The translations under genes were made by a program, and so were the position numbers. A stretch of 64,000 bases of DNA from Climacium dendroides (taxonomy: Eukaryota; Streptophyta; Bryopsida; Hypnales; Climaciaceae), in assembly GCA_950106755.1 (NCBI GenBank), contig OX467083.1, forward strand, positions 28,577,029-28,641,028, given 5' to 3'. A model generated the notes under the pieces. That model was not told the DNA's origin. It saw only the letters and a program-made list of their open reading frames with translations, and did not search any database. This document shows, in pieces, positions 1-12,487 of the stretch (its first letter is position 1; each line of letters opens with the position of its first letter).

Positions 1-99
1 CTCCCCCTGCTTCTACAATGCTTAACCCTGCATCGTCCCGACCTCGCCTCCTTGTCACGGCGTCCTCGAGCATCGGGAGGGGCCTCCCATTGTAATGTG

Positions 100-510
100 G
101 CGGTTGTGGCATTTCTTTTGAGTGGCTTCTTGGGGAAATCTGAGCAGGAATGTAGGTTTTGAGAGTGCCTTCTGAGCTTTCAGGTAAGGTGTATCTCTGT
201 GTCCATCTCTCGGAGGCATCTGTGCATTAATGTAGGACTAGAGAGAGTTTTTTGAGATTTAAAAGAGGCTGCAACTTCCTCGTGTGCGGCTTCTTTTCTC
301 ACGGAAATCTGTGCAGTAATGTAGATTCAGGGAGTGATTAAATGAGCTTTTAGCTTCGGTGGAGGTTCCTCTTGGCGCCATTTCTCCATTTCTCATAATA
401 TCATGTACATTAGTGTACATTGTAAGAGTGTCTTTTGAGTTTTCAGTTAAGTTGCGATTTCCTTCGGTTCGTGTCATTTTCTTCGAAATCTTTGCGGAGT
501 TCGAGCGTTT
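100..510 (+). repeat. Five degenerate ~88-bp tandem repeats upstream of the first gene
   Basis: The same word order recurs about every 81-92 bp. Each unit has a ggcttctt-like stretch, then a block resembling AAATCTGTGCAGTAATGTAG (near 136, 217, 305, 397 and 485), then GAGAGTG, then a TTTTGAGCTTT-like stretch. The units are diverged and the fifth is partial. They lie just before the first candidate ATG at 621, so they would be promoter or 5' leader sequence. No protein family is suggested. Confidence 0.6.
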
Positions 511-1934
511 CCGAAGAGTGTCGTGGTGACACTGGCGAGATTACTTGTGGATTGGAAACCTCGTGGAAAAGGTAGTGCAGTGGTGGCAAGTAAAGAGGAG
601 GCAGCTCGTGGTGCATTCTCATGGAGCCTCCTGTGTCAGCTTCAGGTAAAGTTCTGGCCGCGATATTTCTTGCACTGAGGCTTGGTTGATGGAAGAGATC
701 AGCTTACAATGCATAAGGGCTTCAATTGCAGAGCGCACCTTCATTCCAAATTGGAATGTGGTTGAATAGTGTCTCGCATTGAAGTTTCTTTCCCTCGACT
801 CCTCTGCTTCCTATGCACTCTTGTGACTTGATAAATCTGTCGAGGTGTTTATTATATGGCATCAGGCATCATTTTCCGTCCTCGCATTGCCTCCTTCTGT
901 GGTAGAAGGTAGCGACAATCTATAATCGATTGCCTCCCTTCTCCTTAAATTTTTTTGGTCTCTCCATGATTATCGCTGCTGATGCTAGTGTTACGGGACA
1001 ACGGAGTATCGAAATGGTTTTATTCCATTTCTCAGTTTCTAGTTCATAAATAATTTGACGTTCTTTAAAGGTTTCTCCATCTCGTGTGTGCTTAGAGCCT
1101 AAGAGTAGAGTCTTTTGAAAACAGTATCGAGATACTCAGTCTAAGCCAATCAGAGAGACAATGACAAATGGAATACAACGGAAGATTTCGTTATCCCGCA
1201 ATGGAGCCTAAAGTGATTCTATGCTGCCAAATTGCGAATTTCGTCATTTCGAGATAAGAATTGTGCTAATAGGCATGAACGTCGAAGTTGAGCCAGCAGA
1301 GGAGCTTCAATCCTTTGATCAGTCCAGAGCGTTAATCCTAATCAAGGAAAGTACCCACGATGCATTTCAACATTGGCTCAGACTGCGCGACTGCGGAAAA
1401 GATTCTTCCTGACGCTCCCGCCCTGGGTTCTTAAGTAGTGCTGTTGCGTTTGAAATTGATCGTGTCAGATTCGATCACTTCGGAGTCCGACAGAGTGGTC
1501 ATCTTAAAATTCCGGTCGAGGGAGTGTAGTTTGATTTGCTGCGTGGCCGTGCCACTTCACTTGCCACCTTAAGCCTTCCATATCGATGCTTGTGTACCTC
1601 GTCCAACCACAGAAATTTCAGAGCAGTACTGCTTACACTCTCACGATGTTTGGTTCGTGTGCCAAGTCAGGATTCGCAAGTAGTGCCACGATGCATATTA
1701 CATGAGATTGCTGTTCGTGTAGGTCCTACGCTGAGGCGAGCATCCACATTTAGCCATCGCACGGAGAGAGCTCTGAAGGACGTTAACGGGCGTGTGGGTT
1801 CTGTGAACAAGAGGTAAGACTTCTGCCCTTGAATATTTGTCGTTAGTTTGAGCAGCCTGGATTCAACTGGGCATATTTTGTTTCGCCTCTGATTGTTTGC
1901 TACTGTCCTTTTTGTGTGTTCCAGCCAAGAGAAT
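511..1934 (+). other. Leader region of the first gene with candidate 5' exons
   Basis: Two splice-like signals stand out. An ATG at 621 reads MEPPVSAS and meets a GTAAAG donor after base 645. A second strong donor, AAGAG|GTAAGA, lies after base 1812. Joined to the acceptor ending at 1924 (TTCCAG), the exon ending at 1812 reads in frame into the main coding region. The exon ending at 645 has the wrong phase for a direct join to 1925, so at least one more exon or an untranslated leader is needed. I could not settle the acceptor of the exon ending at 1812. Transcript data would decide. Confidence 0.4.
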
Positions 1935-4900
1935 ATGTCTATACCCAAGACCGCACTGGATGGCCAGAAGGTGATACGAGCTGGGAAGCAGTACTCCGCC
2001 GTCGCATCTCGGTACGCAGCCCCTCTCGCATCGAAGAAGCAACTCTCAGCTTCCGGAGATGGGCCCCAGAGCTTGCGGTCGAACCTGACGAAGCTGCCTT
2101 TCATTACAGGTGGCATATTGTTCGTCTTTCTGCTTCCCCTGAACCAGAATTGCATTGATTGTATCCAATTTGAATAGAGCCTCTCTGTGCGGAACAGGTG
2201 GCCATTTGGTCGGAGCCGAATTTTGATCGGAGATTTAGAATGTGCGGGTCAATTCTGACTCTGATCCGTGGATTTCACTGCAGGGAAATCCGCTCCTGTG
2301 CATAAGAGGAGGCCGTCATCCGACAACCTGAGTTCAGCCCAACCACCGATGGTGTTCGCTGCATCTGCTCGGGATTTGAAGCCGGATACATTAGCGAAGA
2401 AGGGTGAGTTGCCCAGTAATTTAATTGGTTCGAAACGACCGAGAGTGGTGAATCGAACGAACATGATGGAGAAGAAGTCAGAGATTCCGGCTCGAGCGCC
2501 GCGGTTCTCTTCCTTGGACAAGGGTCGATGTTCTTGCTCCAAGAATGGTATGGTTCGGGGTTCCGTGGATGTTTCGTTGTCGAGCGATGCATCTTTGCTG
2601 TATTCTGCGGCTCATTGGGTTGCGTTGATCAAGCTTGCCGAGGGCGAGAAGAAGCACGAGGTGGTGATCGACTTGTTTCGTGTGGCCATCAGGTTGGAGG
2701 CGGAGGTGAGTGCTCCGTGTTGAGAAGGAATTGAAGTTCCTGACCGCAGTTTGGCATTGAGTTTCGGGAGATTTGAGACTTGAATTTGTGTCTGAGCATG
2801 GAGGGGTGTGTTGCAGCCCAGGAAAGACGTCTTGGGTCATTTGAAGCGTTATCGGGAATCGTACCCAGGTGACGAGGTAGTGAGTGCTCTTGTTCAGCAA
2901 TGCGAGGGGACCCAGCAGGGGTCGCGTTCGACGAATGGCGACGTCATCGACAAAGCGGTTTGCGAACCAGAGGAGTCCAAGGGTGCTGCGTCCGAAGCCG
3001 GCGGTGACGTGCTGGAAGTAGCTGTAAGTGCCTTGTCATCGGGTCGGTGATGTTCTGTGGATCTGTAGTCGGTAGGTGTACCTCCTTGTATTATTGGTGG
3101 TGCATAAGCTTGGTATAATTTTTGCTTTTCATCCTTGTTTCAAGTTGCTTCTCGAGAGTAGTTTTGGTCTCTTTTGTGTGGAGTGGTGGTGAGGCAGTGG
3201 CAGCTGACACGAATTTTTTGGGCAGCCTAAGAGTACGAGTCCGATCGTTCCAGCGGTTGTCATGGACCCTGGGGGTGCGTTGAAGAAGGACGTCCATCAG
3301 AAGCGTCCTCATTTCATGGGCAGGATGTTGTCGAGATCGTCGACTTTCTCATGTGTGGATGCAGACTCCCGATCCCAACATGCTAAAGCGGAGTACGGGA
3401 AGAAGTTGGCGAAGACGATGGAGTTTTTGGCTACGCAAGCTGCAGTTCATTCTGCGAGTAAGGAATTCTTCTGCTGTGGATTCCATTTTCTGGTCGCCGT
3501 GTATGAACTCATTCACAGCGCTTATGGTTTGCGTAATTTGTCGTTTGTTTTTGAATAATATCCAAAGATTCTTCACGCAGCAACTGAGATGTATGGATTC
3601 CTGGACGATCTGGTTTGGTGGGACTTTTATTCGTTGAGCTTACGAGATCATCCTTGCAGTTCATGTTTGAAGGATTTAAACTGCGAACTCTTTTGCTTGA
3701 TCATTTGGTTATGGGAGTTTCTATTTAATTTTTCTCTTTGATATGCATCAGGCAAGACAGGGGAAGAGGCAGAGACTAGGCCAACTGAGACCGAGAACCT
3801 ACCATCGGTATGTTTCTTGTCCGTCGCTGTTATGATTGTGTTTCTGGTTCTCTTGTTTGTCATCGTAGCATTTTTCAGTTCCTGATCTGAAATGGTATCG
3901 TTTGGAGGTTCTAGTATACTTGATGGCTCTGTCGAAGCGCTAAATGTCGAGCTGGTTTTTTCTACACCTAGATGTGGAGAATTGCTACTTCATTGTAGAG
4001 TAATCGTAATGCTTTTGTGTAGGCTGGCGCTCCCGCAGCTGAGACAATGTACGCGTCCACTCCTTCATCGGAAGATCAAGGTGCTCCGAGTTTGAGTGTA
4101 GGTTCCAAGATTTTGGAGCTTGCATCTCGAGTCGGGAGCAAGCTCACCGCCCAGCCTGCTTCCGAGGATTTCAGCTGTCACGTCCTTGAAGCGAGATCTG
4201 CACATGTGTCTGGCCTCGACAACGGCATTTCTGAGAAGCCTGTGGATTCCGTGTCTAAGGTTTTGGATGGTGAATCGTCTGAAATGGGTTCCCTGGGTGT
4301 TGAGTCTTCGCCAATCGAACTCGTGGTTGACCTCAGTCCGCATGGTAGGCGTCTTTTGAATCTTGAGGCTTGATATTTGGTAACTATTGTAATGATTTGC
4401 ACCATTGGCATTGCTTGTATTGTTTGCTATATATTCCTGTTGTCGAATGCGTGAGAGTTTTGCATTGATGATCTAATTAGCTTGGTTGACTTTTAACAGG
4501 CAAGTCTGAGGTTGTGTGTCAATCTAGCCCCTGTAGGACGCAGTCTGCAGCACTGGTATGGTTATTTCCAACTTTCTGATCGTCGATCTCGAACAAGTTT
4601 CGTGCTGCTCCGTTCCTCCAGTCTTACTATCGTTTGTCCATTCTTGCTGTGTTCATCACCCCGTTGATGGGAGTACGATTATGAAACGCAGAGATGTGAG
4701 GATTTTCTGGTTTGTAGTAGACTCATTTTTCTGAGTTCTGTAGGTATCCTTTCCTGGCGTTACGGCTGTGAGCAAGTCTCCATGCACTTCGGAAGTTGAT
4801 GGACAAAAGGACCTGGAAACTAACGGAAAGATTCCTACATTCGGAGGCCCATCGTTAACATCTGAGGATGTAGCCACCCCCAAATTCAAAGTTGTCTCCA

Positions 4901-7724
4901 ACAATGTCGAGATGGCTTCCAAATTTGGCAGCAAGTCTACGGCAGAGCTGACTTCGCCCAGACACAGCGTTCCTGTTTTAGAAGAGGGATGCATTCGTGC
5001 ACCTGCAGTGTTCGACGGTGTCGCCGAGAAGCCTGTGGATTCCCTGTCTGAATGGTTGGATGGTGGTTCATCTGAAAAGGGTACTCCAGAAATTCAATCT
5101 GCTGTTTCAGGAGAGACCGTGGACCTCAGTCCAGAGGGTAAGATTGCAGTTCCTTCTTGAGTATTTTACTCGTCTCGTGACATCTTAGGAATATCGACAA
5201 TGTGCAGTATTCCATTTCTCTTGGTTGTCTTGTCTTGTCTTTCTTGTATTATCGGGAGAACACTTGTGTTATTCGATCCATAAGTTTCCGAAAGTTTTCG
5301 AGTTTCTGGTAGTTGAACTTGTATTTATCCATACACCTGCAAACTGATCGAAACAGTAGAATGTGGAAGGTGGGCGTTGTGAGTGGATTGGATAACCGCT
5401 AGCTGAACTATTGTGCTATCTATTTTGTTACAGGTAGAAAAGCAGTGCGGCTAATGGATGTGGACTCTGTCATGAGAGAGGTTTTGTCGCATATCCTGCC
5501 GGATCATGTTGCCAACTCGCCTTCCGATTCTAAGGTCCCTGAGATGAACAGTAGATTTTGTGAGAACGAAGTCCACTCGGAGGGGAATGATTTACTCGAC
5601 GTAGGAGAGCAATCTATGACTGAGATTGTGGAGAATATTTCCCGATCTCACAGGCACAGTTTAAGTGCCGAGGCCGTTCTTCTGAGCGTCCGAGGCAGTG
5701 TGGAAGAAAAGGTGAAGTTGTTCACCGAGTTAGCTGAGGTGCGAGGTGCCCCCTCAGGGCTACCTGAGTCTCCAGATGGCGGTTCAGTTTCCGAAGAAGG
5801 CCGTGAGGCTGGAGGTGACTCCCTTGTTTGTATGCTCTTGTCTTTGGAAGTTTCTTGTGACGTGGTCATTCTAGTCTCCATGTTCATTATGTGCAGTATG
5901 ATGTTTTCAGAAGTTTCGTGTAACGTGGTCACGCTAGTTTCCATGTTCATTTTGTGCAGTATGATGTTGGTCAGTGGTTCATTTTGAGATTGGCTACACA
6001 TTTCACTGCGCCTATTTTATTTGATTGGATCCTCACGTGGAGCTTATCCTGGATAATGTGGATGCAGCACATTTGAATGTCAAGGACTTCACCCCAGGGG
6101 CGCCGTCATCTGCCGACATCTCAGCGGCAAGTGATTCTCCTGTGGACACTCCTGGCATGCCGGCGTCTGCTAGGGACCCTGTCGCGGACCCTGTGTCTGC
6201 TGTTAACCGTTCTGTAGAGGCCGAGTGTGGTACCGCAATTCCAGTTGACGCTGAGATTAGCATCGTCCAAGTTGAGAGTTCCAAAATTTCCCTTGCCACT
6301 CCAATGAGGAAGCTGACGAAGCAGAGGTCGATGAAAGGTGATACGGGTACTCCCTTCGTTCCTGCCACTCCCAGTGCTGATACCCCATCTGAAGCTGCCA
6401 GTGTTAGGATTCTGAGAAGTCGACATCGCAGAACAAGCAGCGTGGGCAGTATGTCCCGGAGAGGCCCATGGGACATGACAGTCGAATGCTCGCCGACTGG
6501 GAGCAGCCCATCGGGTCAATCATCGAGCACCAAGAGTAAGCGCTTGTCTCGAGGATCCAAGGAGGTGACTCCACGAGTGGATCTCCCGAAACCTTCCTGG
6601 AAGTCCATAGTGGAGAGGGAAATGAAAGGTTCGAAATTGAAGGAGATTCTGTCTGCGAAAATACCGAAGGACACGAGTCTTTTGTCGGAGTATGTGCAGA
6701 GTCAGATGGAGAACCAGACCAGGGATCTGGAAAATGGGTCAAGTGGTGCAAATGAGAAGGACCCGACCTCGACTTGCACTCCCAAACGTAAGTTGGAGTT
6801 GTTGAAGTTAGGTCTACTAGGATGTCGAATAGTTCCGTGTATTCGAATGTTATATATCCAGTGTCTCTAAGAAGTTTGGAGCAAATATATTCTAAATCGT
6901 TTGTTTGCGTAGTTACGCGTTGACATTGACCATGTGTCATCTTCTAAGCCGTCGAGGTTTGAGGTGGCAGGTGTGACGAGACTGACGAAATCGTGCTCCA
7001 AGAACAAGGCTGCACTGAAGGAGTCCCAGCAGGATGAAGGTGCAGAACCCCGGACTGCCCGAAAGGTGAGGACATTGAATGAGGTTTTTGTCACTGTTCA
7101 TTTTGAAGTTCTTGGAACCGTAGTCGACGTAAGGTGTCTTGGATTATCTTTTTTGGTTTTGCAAGGATGATCTTAGTTGGATTGTTCTCTTAGTTCCAAG
7201 TGAATTGTGTTTTTTATGGGATTAATGTAATACGAAGGTTGTGATATTGGTAGCAGGGTGACCGAGAAAATGGCGCAGAATCCGTTGGTTGCCCAACTCC
7301 AGGTACCACTCCTTTTCATGATGTTTTATTGCGACTGCCATTTGATTATCTCTACCCCATAGGTAGAAATTTAGAAACGGTGTGGATTTCTTTTAGGTTC
7401 AAAAAGGTATCTAGTGAAATGAAATTGATGCATGTGCTAATGCAATAGTGGCATGTCGTGGGTTATCATTCTTTAGGATTCGTTTTGGATGTCTATTAGA
7501 ATTGTGTCAGTGAATATTTTGGAGTGGAAGCATTCTAAGTTTGTCACATTGGGATTGTTATGTAACAATGAAATGGAGAATTTTACTGAAGCTCATATGA
7601 AAAGAGACGTACTAAAGTAACACATTCAACACATATATTTGTTAAAGTTATTTGCGATTTGCGACTTATTTATTACCTCTCTTCTGCATTTTGTGCATTG
7701 TATATATCTTTTGCAGTTCTCTGA
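1935..7724 (+). CDS. Multi-exon gene for a large, mostly disordered protein of unknown function
   Basis: Spliced model: 1935-2109, 2284-2705, 2817-3023, 3226-3457, 3752-3807, 4023-4344, 4500-4555, 4744-5137, 5434-5814, 6068-6787, 6971-7065, 7257-7302, 7717-7724. Nearly all junctions are GT-AG with matching phase, giving about 1,037 residues. The weakest joins are 5814/6068 and 6787/6971. Without the last splice the frame would stay open to a stop at 7448. The protein is rich in Ser, Pro, Glu and Lys. One compact, helix-like part (exons 2284-2705 and 2817-3023) contains the string AAHWVALIKLAEGEKKHEVV, followed by a basic ...LGHLKRYRESYPGDE. The C-terminal third is basic (KLTKQRSMKG, RSRHRRTSS), as in nuclear or chromatin proteins, but this is only composition. 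The ATG at 1935 is the first Met in frame after the 1924 acceptor; further 5' coding exons are possible. Function unknown. GC content is clearly above the rest of the window. Confidence 0.7.
3752..5137 (+). repeat. Duplicated exon pair inside the first gene
   Basis: Exons 3752-3807 and 4500-4555 are both exactly 56 bp and enter and leave in the same phases. Each is followed by a long exon (4023-4344, 4744-5137) whose products align: SRVGSK/SKFGSK, ISEKPVDSVSKVLDG/VAEKPVDSLSEWLDG, and VDLSPHG/VDLSPEG at the donor. This shows tandem duplication of a two-exon cassette followed by divergence. The repeated module is about 75 residues, acidic, and unlike any domain I can name. Confidence 0.85.
5847..5972 (+). 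repeat. 63-bp tandem duplication in a probable intron
   Basis: Two neighbouring copies start at 5847 and 5910 with GAAGTTTC and run through CATGTTCATT and TGTGCAGTATGATG. Each carries a pyrimidine-T tract followed by TGTGCAG, so the copy also duplicates a possible splice acceptor. Read through in frame it would give a 21-residue hydrophobic repeat, but the exon model places it between donor 5814 and acceptor 6067. Confidence 0.75.
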
Positions 7725-9239
7725 TATCGGTTTTGTATGGATTGTTGATGGCCAGGGTCTGCGGTGAGACGGTCTGCACGAATCCACAGCAAAGTGCAGT
7801 CTCTTTTTAAGGATGATATTGCGCACTTGTAGGTTTGAAGGCACGAACGCATCCCGTTCCGAGTATGCGATTTGGTGGTTTCGATTCCTTATTTGCCTGA
7901 TTTTTCGCTGTATGATAGCTAGGGTTTGGTAGTTGCAGCCATATTCCTGGGTGATTGAGAAGTGGTCTCAGCGTAGCGCGTTTCGATGCGTATCGCTAAT
8001 CAGTCTGAGTGGGTGGTGTTTATGGTCCTTCCCTTATTGGTAATTTAATATCTAGGACGGAAGTTGTGTTTATCCCTGTGACGAACTGAGTCCTCCATAA
8101 TATGACCTTCTCTTTCACGTCATTGTGGAATATCCTCCACAGTTTTCACTATCATCGCATGTTGTACAGTTGTCACCCATTTGGCTGTTTGGATGTGGAT
8201 GACCCTCTCCTTCGAGCATGATGGTGCATTTGAAATCCTAATATCTACAATTTGATGATATCTATTTTGATAGGTAATAACATTGATCTGAGTGTAGGGT
8301 GATATCTTCTACAACGAGAAAATATTTGTTGATATTTTTTACATTTTGGTGCAATGAGATTGTATGACATAGTTTTGATCAATTACGTGTTAGATGAGAA
8401 AACAAGAATGGTTTGACTGAAGCTATGTCCTTATGTGAACAAGAGTTTTAGTTTATTGATAGTGGACAGTGGGAAAATTAAACAAAATAAACATTCAATC
8501 AATGATATGTAAGCAAAATAAGAAAATAAAAAGTAGTAATATGTAAAATAGTAGATTATTTTAAAGAAATAGTAGTTCCCATTTAACTGGTTGGACAGCG
8601 GAGGGGGACAAGGGAGGGGGATTTCACTAGTCAATTATGTGCATCATGAACTCTTGTCTTTGAACAAAAAAATTTGAACCTACAAATCATATCATGTAAC
8701 TTTAATATATAAAATGAATGCATTGTTCTATTCAATAAATTTTTCAACTGGAAGGGCTTAAAATGTAACAATCATTCATGTTGCAAACTATACCTTCTCT
8801 ACAATTCCATACTCTGAATCCCCCAAAAATATCCAAATATCATGAGAATCAATATCATTTGCATGTTTGTCAAATTGTGAGCATTTTAAATTCTATAATT
8901 GATAGCATCCTTCAACTTTTGTATACAACAATCTGAAATGATACAAAAAGCTTATGGGGAGTTCTAAAAAAATTAAAAATATTGAAAATAATTCCAAATT
9001 ATAGAGCACAAAATTGAGTTTTAGACATGGCTCTCTTTGAATTTAATTTTATTTCAAATCACAACTAATTTTTTCTTTGAATGTCCATAGTAATGTGTTA
9101 TATGCCACATATATCTTTCTTATATTTACTTTTGAACTTTGCCCATTGATGCTTATGGTATAGTTGTTTGAATAAGAAAAATTCAAATCTTAGTTTCTTT
9201 ATTGCTATATATATTGATGAATATAAGATGCAATGGAAT
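7725..9239. other. 3' flank and AT-rich intergenic DNA
   Basis: The first ~500 bp are probably 3' UTR and flank of the preceding gene, and composition then falls to AT-rich intergenic sequence. No ORF, RNA gene or clear repeat end was recognised. Confidence 0.5.
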
Positions 9240-9690
9240 TTAAACAGACTAATTCCAATGGTGAGATTGTTCTAGGAGCAAACTACACCATGTGGAATTT
9301 TATTTTTTTAAATTATAAAAATTGCATTCAAAAATGAATTCTACATTTTTTTTCCAAGAAGATGTTCTAATTGCCCAAAAAACAAGATTGTCCATAACTT
9401 TTTCATAACAAATCCAAATGGAATAAATAAAAGCCTTACATGTAGAGAAAAATATAATCTATGAGAAAAATTTTAAAAATTCAAATTCAAATTCAAAATT
9501 ATTTTGGTACCCCTCTCCTCTATTTAGAGCTTATTTGAATATAACATTTGTCCATAGGTACTGATTGAAAATTTTTTAATTTTTTATAAATCTAATTAGT
9601 TTTTCTATCTTCAAAAAATGCTTCAAAAAATTCATCCCGTAGATGCCTACCCAAAATCCCATTTGTTCCTTTAAGGAATTAATTTATACA
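9240..9690 (+). repeat. Dispersed repeat, direct partner at 60.55-61.04 kb
   Basis: Long shared word order with 60550-61040 on the same strand: CATGTGGAATTTT, AAAATTGCATTCAAAAATG, CTAATTGCCCAAAAAACAA, TGTCCATAACTTT, AACAAATCCAAATG, AGAGCTTATTTG and TTTTTCTATCTTCAAAAAA. Both copies are diverged and non-coding. No element termini were found. Confidence 0.75.
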
Positions 9691-9898
9691 TTAGAATACC
9701 AAACATTCAAGATATAAGCAACATATATAGGAACAAACATAAATAAAAAATAATTACTTACAATAACCTTAAAATTGTGAATGTGATTGTATAATAATTA
9801 AGAAAATGTATTTATTGCAGATCTATACAAAGTGTAATACTTGCAAACAAATTGATGATAACAATCTATCTATAAATAGCTATGTCAAAGGAGCTAAT

Positions 9899-12487
9899 TT
9901 AAGGAATGGATAAACGAGCCTTTGGAATGGCAATCAAAGGGTGAGCTAGCACATGTGGAATCCCTTCAACCTCAGATATATCTAAATCCATAGGCTGTAT
10001 ACCATTAGGAAGAGACCAATCAAAAGATTGTATAAAAGTTGCAACCATAATGTGAACCAATGTTGAAGCTAGCAAGATGCCCGGACATTGTCTTCGCCCT
10101 GCTCCAAAGGGTAACATCTCAAAATTTTTGCCTTCAACTTGCATATGAGCATGAGGCATCCCATCCAAAAATCTTTCAGGCTTGAAAGTCATAGGATCCT
10201 CCCATATCCTTGGATCTCGAGCAATTGCTGCAACATTTACAAAAACCATTGTATTTTCTGGTATGTTGTATCCCAAAACCTTACAAGGTTTATCATTCAT
10301 ATGAGGAATTAGCAATGGGCCTATTGGATGAAGACGAAAGGTTTCTTTAACGACAGCTTGTAAATACTTGAGTTTAGGAATGTCTGCATCTTCCACTCTT
10401 CGAGACTTGCCTACAACAGTGTCAAGCTCTACTTGTAGCTTCTTCATCACAATGGGATTGTGAATGCATTCTGCAATTGCCCATTCTATTGTATCAACAG
10501 TTGTATTTATACCTGCTATAAAAGCATCCTGTTTTTCAAGAGAGAACGAAAAATTATTTAGGTGCATTATAAAAACTATTTACAAGATGAACTTGAAGAT
10601 TGGAGATCAACAATATAATTGTAAAACCTTGTAAAGACAATATAGTAACCTTAATGTGTGAATCTCTTCATATAGTTTTCTAACAAACAAATCATCAAAT
10701 TCAATATGAAAATACCTTCAAGTAGTCCCCTATGACTATCTTTTACTTCTTAACTCCAAAATTCAAACGTTGAAGTTGTTGTATTAAAATTGAATATATA
10801 CATAAATATAAGCTCTAAATAACCTCTACTAGTAATGAAAAGGATTTGCACTCTTACCCACAATGTACTCTTGACATTGTCACTGGTGATGTCAAATTGC
10901 AATGTCTCATCCTCCATCTCATCCAAAAGGACATCTACCATATCTTTGACAAGAATGGAACCACTCTTCCGTTGCACAACATGCTCAGATATGATTGGGG
11001 ACATGAAAGCATCCATTTTCTCTTTCAACTCTTGCATTTGTCTTTCAAACCCAAAAATGTCCATCCACTTAAATATAGGGACAAAGTCTCCCGGATTTAC
11101 TCTTTGAATATACACTGTGTTGCTTGACAAAATTTTTGTAAAATTGCTCACTTGCTCGAGTTCTTGTTCGTCATGTTTTTCCCTTGAGACCAATGCCATG
11201 AAACGCCTTTTGAGAACCAAACGTGATATGATGTTAGTTATGGCCACTTCAATGTGGCTCCTTATAGGCACCATTGTGACACCATCTTGGGGAATCACAC
11301 GTATGACATGAGCAATTTCTTCCATTCGGATATTCGTTGCCAGTTGAATTTGTTTATTGGTGTTGAGTTGTATGTGTAGTATCTTCTTCAAGTGGAGCCT
11401 CACAGGTGAGTCTGATGTCAGGGCCACATCTGATATCAAATACATTCACAATTGTTAAAAAGTAATGAATTTCAAACTACAAAACTGAACTTCAAAGGAC
11501 TAAAATCAAAAGATTTTGAAATCAACTTTAGAAGTGAAGGACTTTGACATGCCTAGAGCTCTACAAACTAGAAGCACTTTAGATTAGAAATGTCAATGAG
11601 ACAATTGAAATGGCATTGAGGTATGTGCATCCATTATCAACATTGCTCCAAATGCAACGCCTACATTTGGATGAAGAAGCATATTAAAGAAAAACCTAGA
11701 CATTGATTGATTAGTCAAGATGTATGTACACTATCAAAACATGAAAGTCTATGAAAGCTTATTCTTGATTTTTGGCAAACCTAGAGACATTATCTTGAAA
11801 ATTCATAACTTATTCACACATTGTTCCTACAATATATGATAAAGTAAGTTGTAATCCTCTTTTAGTTAGATATAATTACTTGAATTTTTCTAAATTCTAC
11901 CATTCTATTGCTAACTATCTTGAGCATTTTAGGTACTCAAGCTTCTATCTCTTCCGTATCTGAAGTCAAAATGCAACGGCAGTAGTGAGGGTCTGAGGCA
12001 TGTCTTACCTGTCATAACGAGGCTTGTTACATTCAGCAGCCTCACTGAGGAATATGAATCTAGTTTCCATTGAAGAGGAAGAGGAGGCAACTCAATACGT
12101 ACCTCCAGGAAGAACCACATCTGAAAAAGAACTTGGGATTCGGCTTGAGAAATTGGAGCCTTGGGCCTTGAGAATCTCCTCCGCTGCCTCAGGGGAGGTA
12201 GCCACTACAGCCAGCCTTGACCCCAACCAAATGGACATCAGCGGCCCATAAGTCTCGGCCAGTTTGGCAAAATCCCGTTGTGGGAATTTGCCCACCAAGT
12301 GCAAGGAACCGATGAAGGGGAGACCCCGTGGGCCTGGAGGCAAATTCTTGTATTTGCTGCTCGCGAACAACTTGGCAAGCAGAAGAATGCCAAGCACCAC
12401 TGCGCCGACAACCTGCCAGACAGCACCATCGCCACATTCATGTGCTTGCGCATAGCAACCAATTTGAGCAGACGTTTTGAGACTCAT
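9899..12487 (-). CDS. Cytochrome P450, CYP71-clan, copy A
   Basis: Three exons on the minus strand: 12103-12487, 10858-11429 and 9899-10528 (385, 572 and 630 bp; phase 1 then phase 0; GT-AG). They encode 528 residues without a stop. A membrane anchor spans about residues 23-41, followed by the hinge PPGP at 50-53. ExxR reads ETFR at 381-384 and PERF is at 436-439. The heme loop FGAGRRQCPG has its Cys ligand at 467. Such enzymes are ER-bound monooxygenases using NADPH and O2 through P450 reductase; the substrate cannot be inferred. The C-helix position normally holding Trp is Arg139 (PVRLHLKK). The I-helix motif reads AGINTT (324-329), with Asn where family members usually have Asp or Glu. Length and motifs fit an expressible gene, but oxygen activation could be changed. 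Introns are 673 and 329 bp. It is the inverted partner of copy B. Confidence 0.88.

Noticed and set aside
1667..2155. 162-codon minus-strand frame over the 5' part of the first gene
   Set aside because: Opposite to well-spliced + exons, and no domain is visible.
5815..5987. Hydrophobic 21-residue repeat as a membrane tail of the first gene
   Set aside because: It lies after a usable donor and before acceptors that join the next long exon in phase; better explained as intron.
6033..6940. Minus-strand frames of 132-178 codons opposite the long 3' exon
   Set aside because: Shadows of a GC-richer coding exon; the + frame has matching splice phases.
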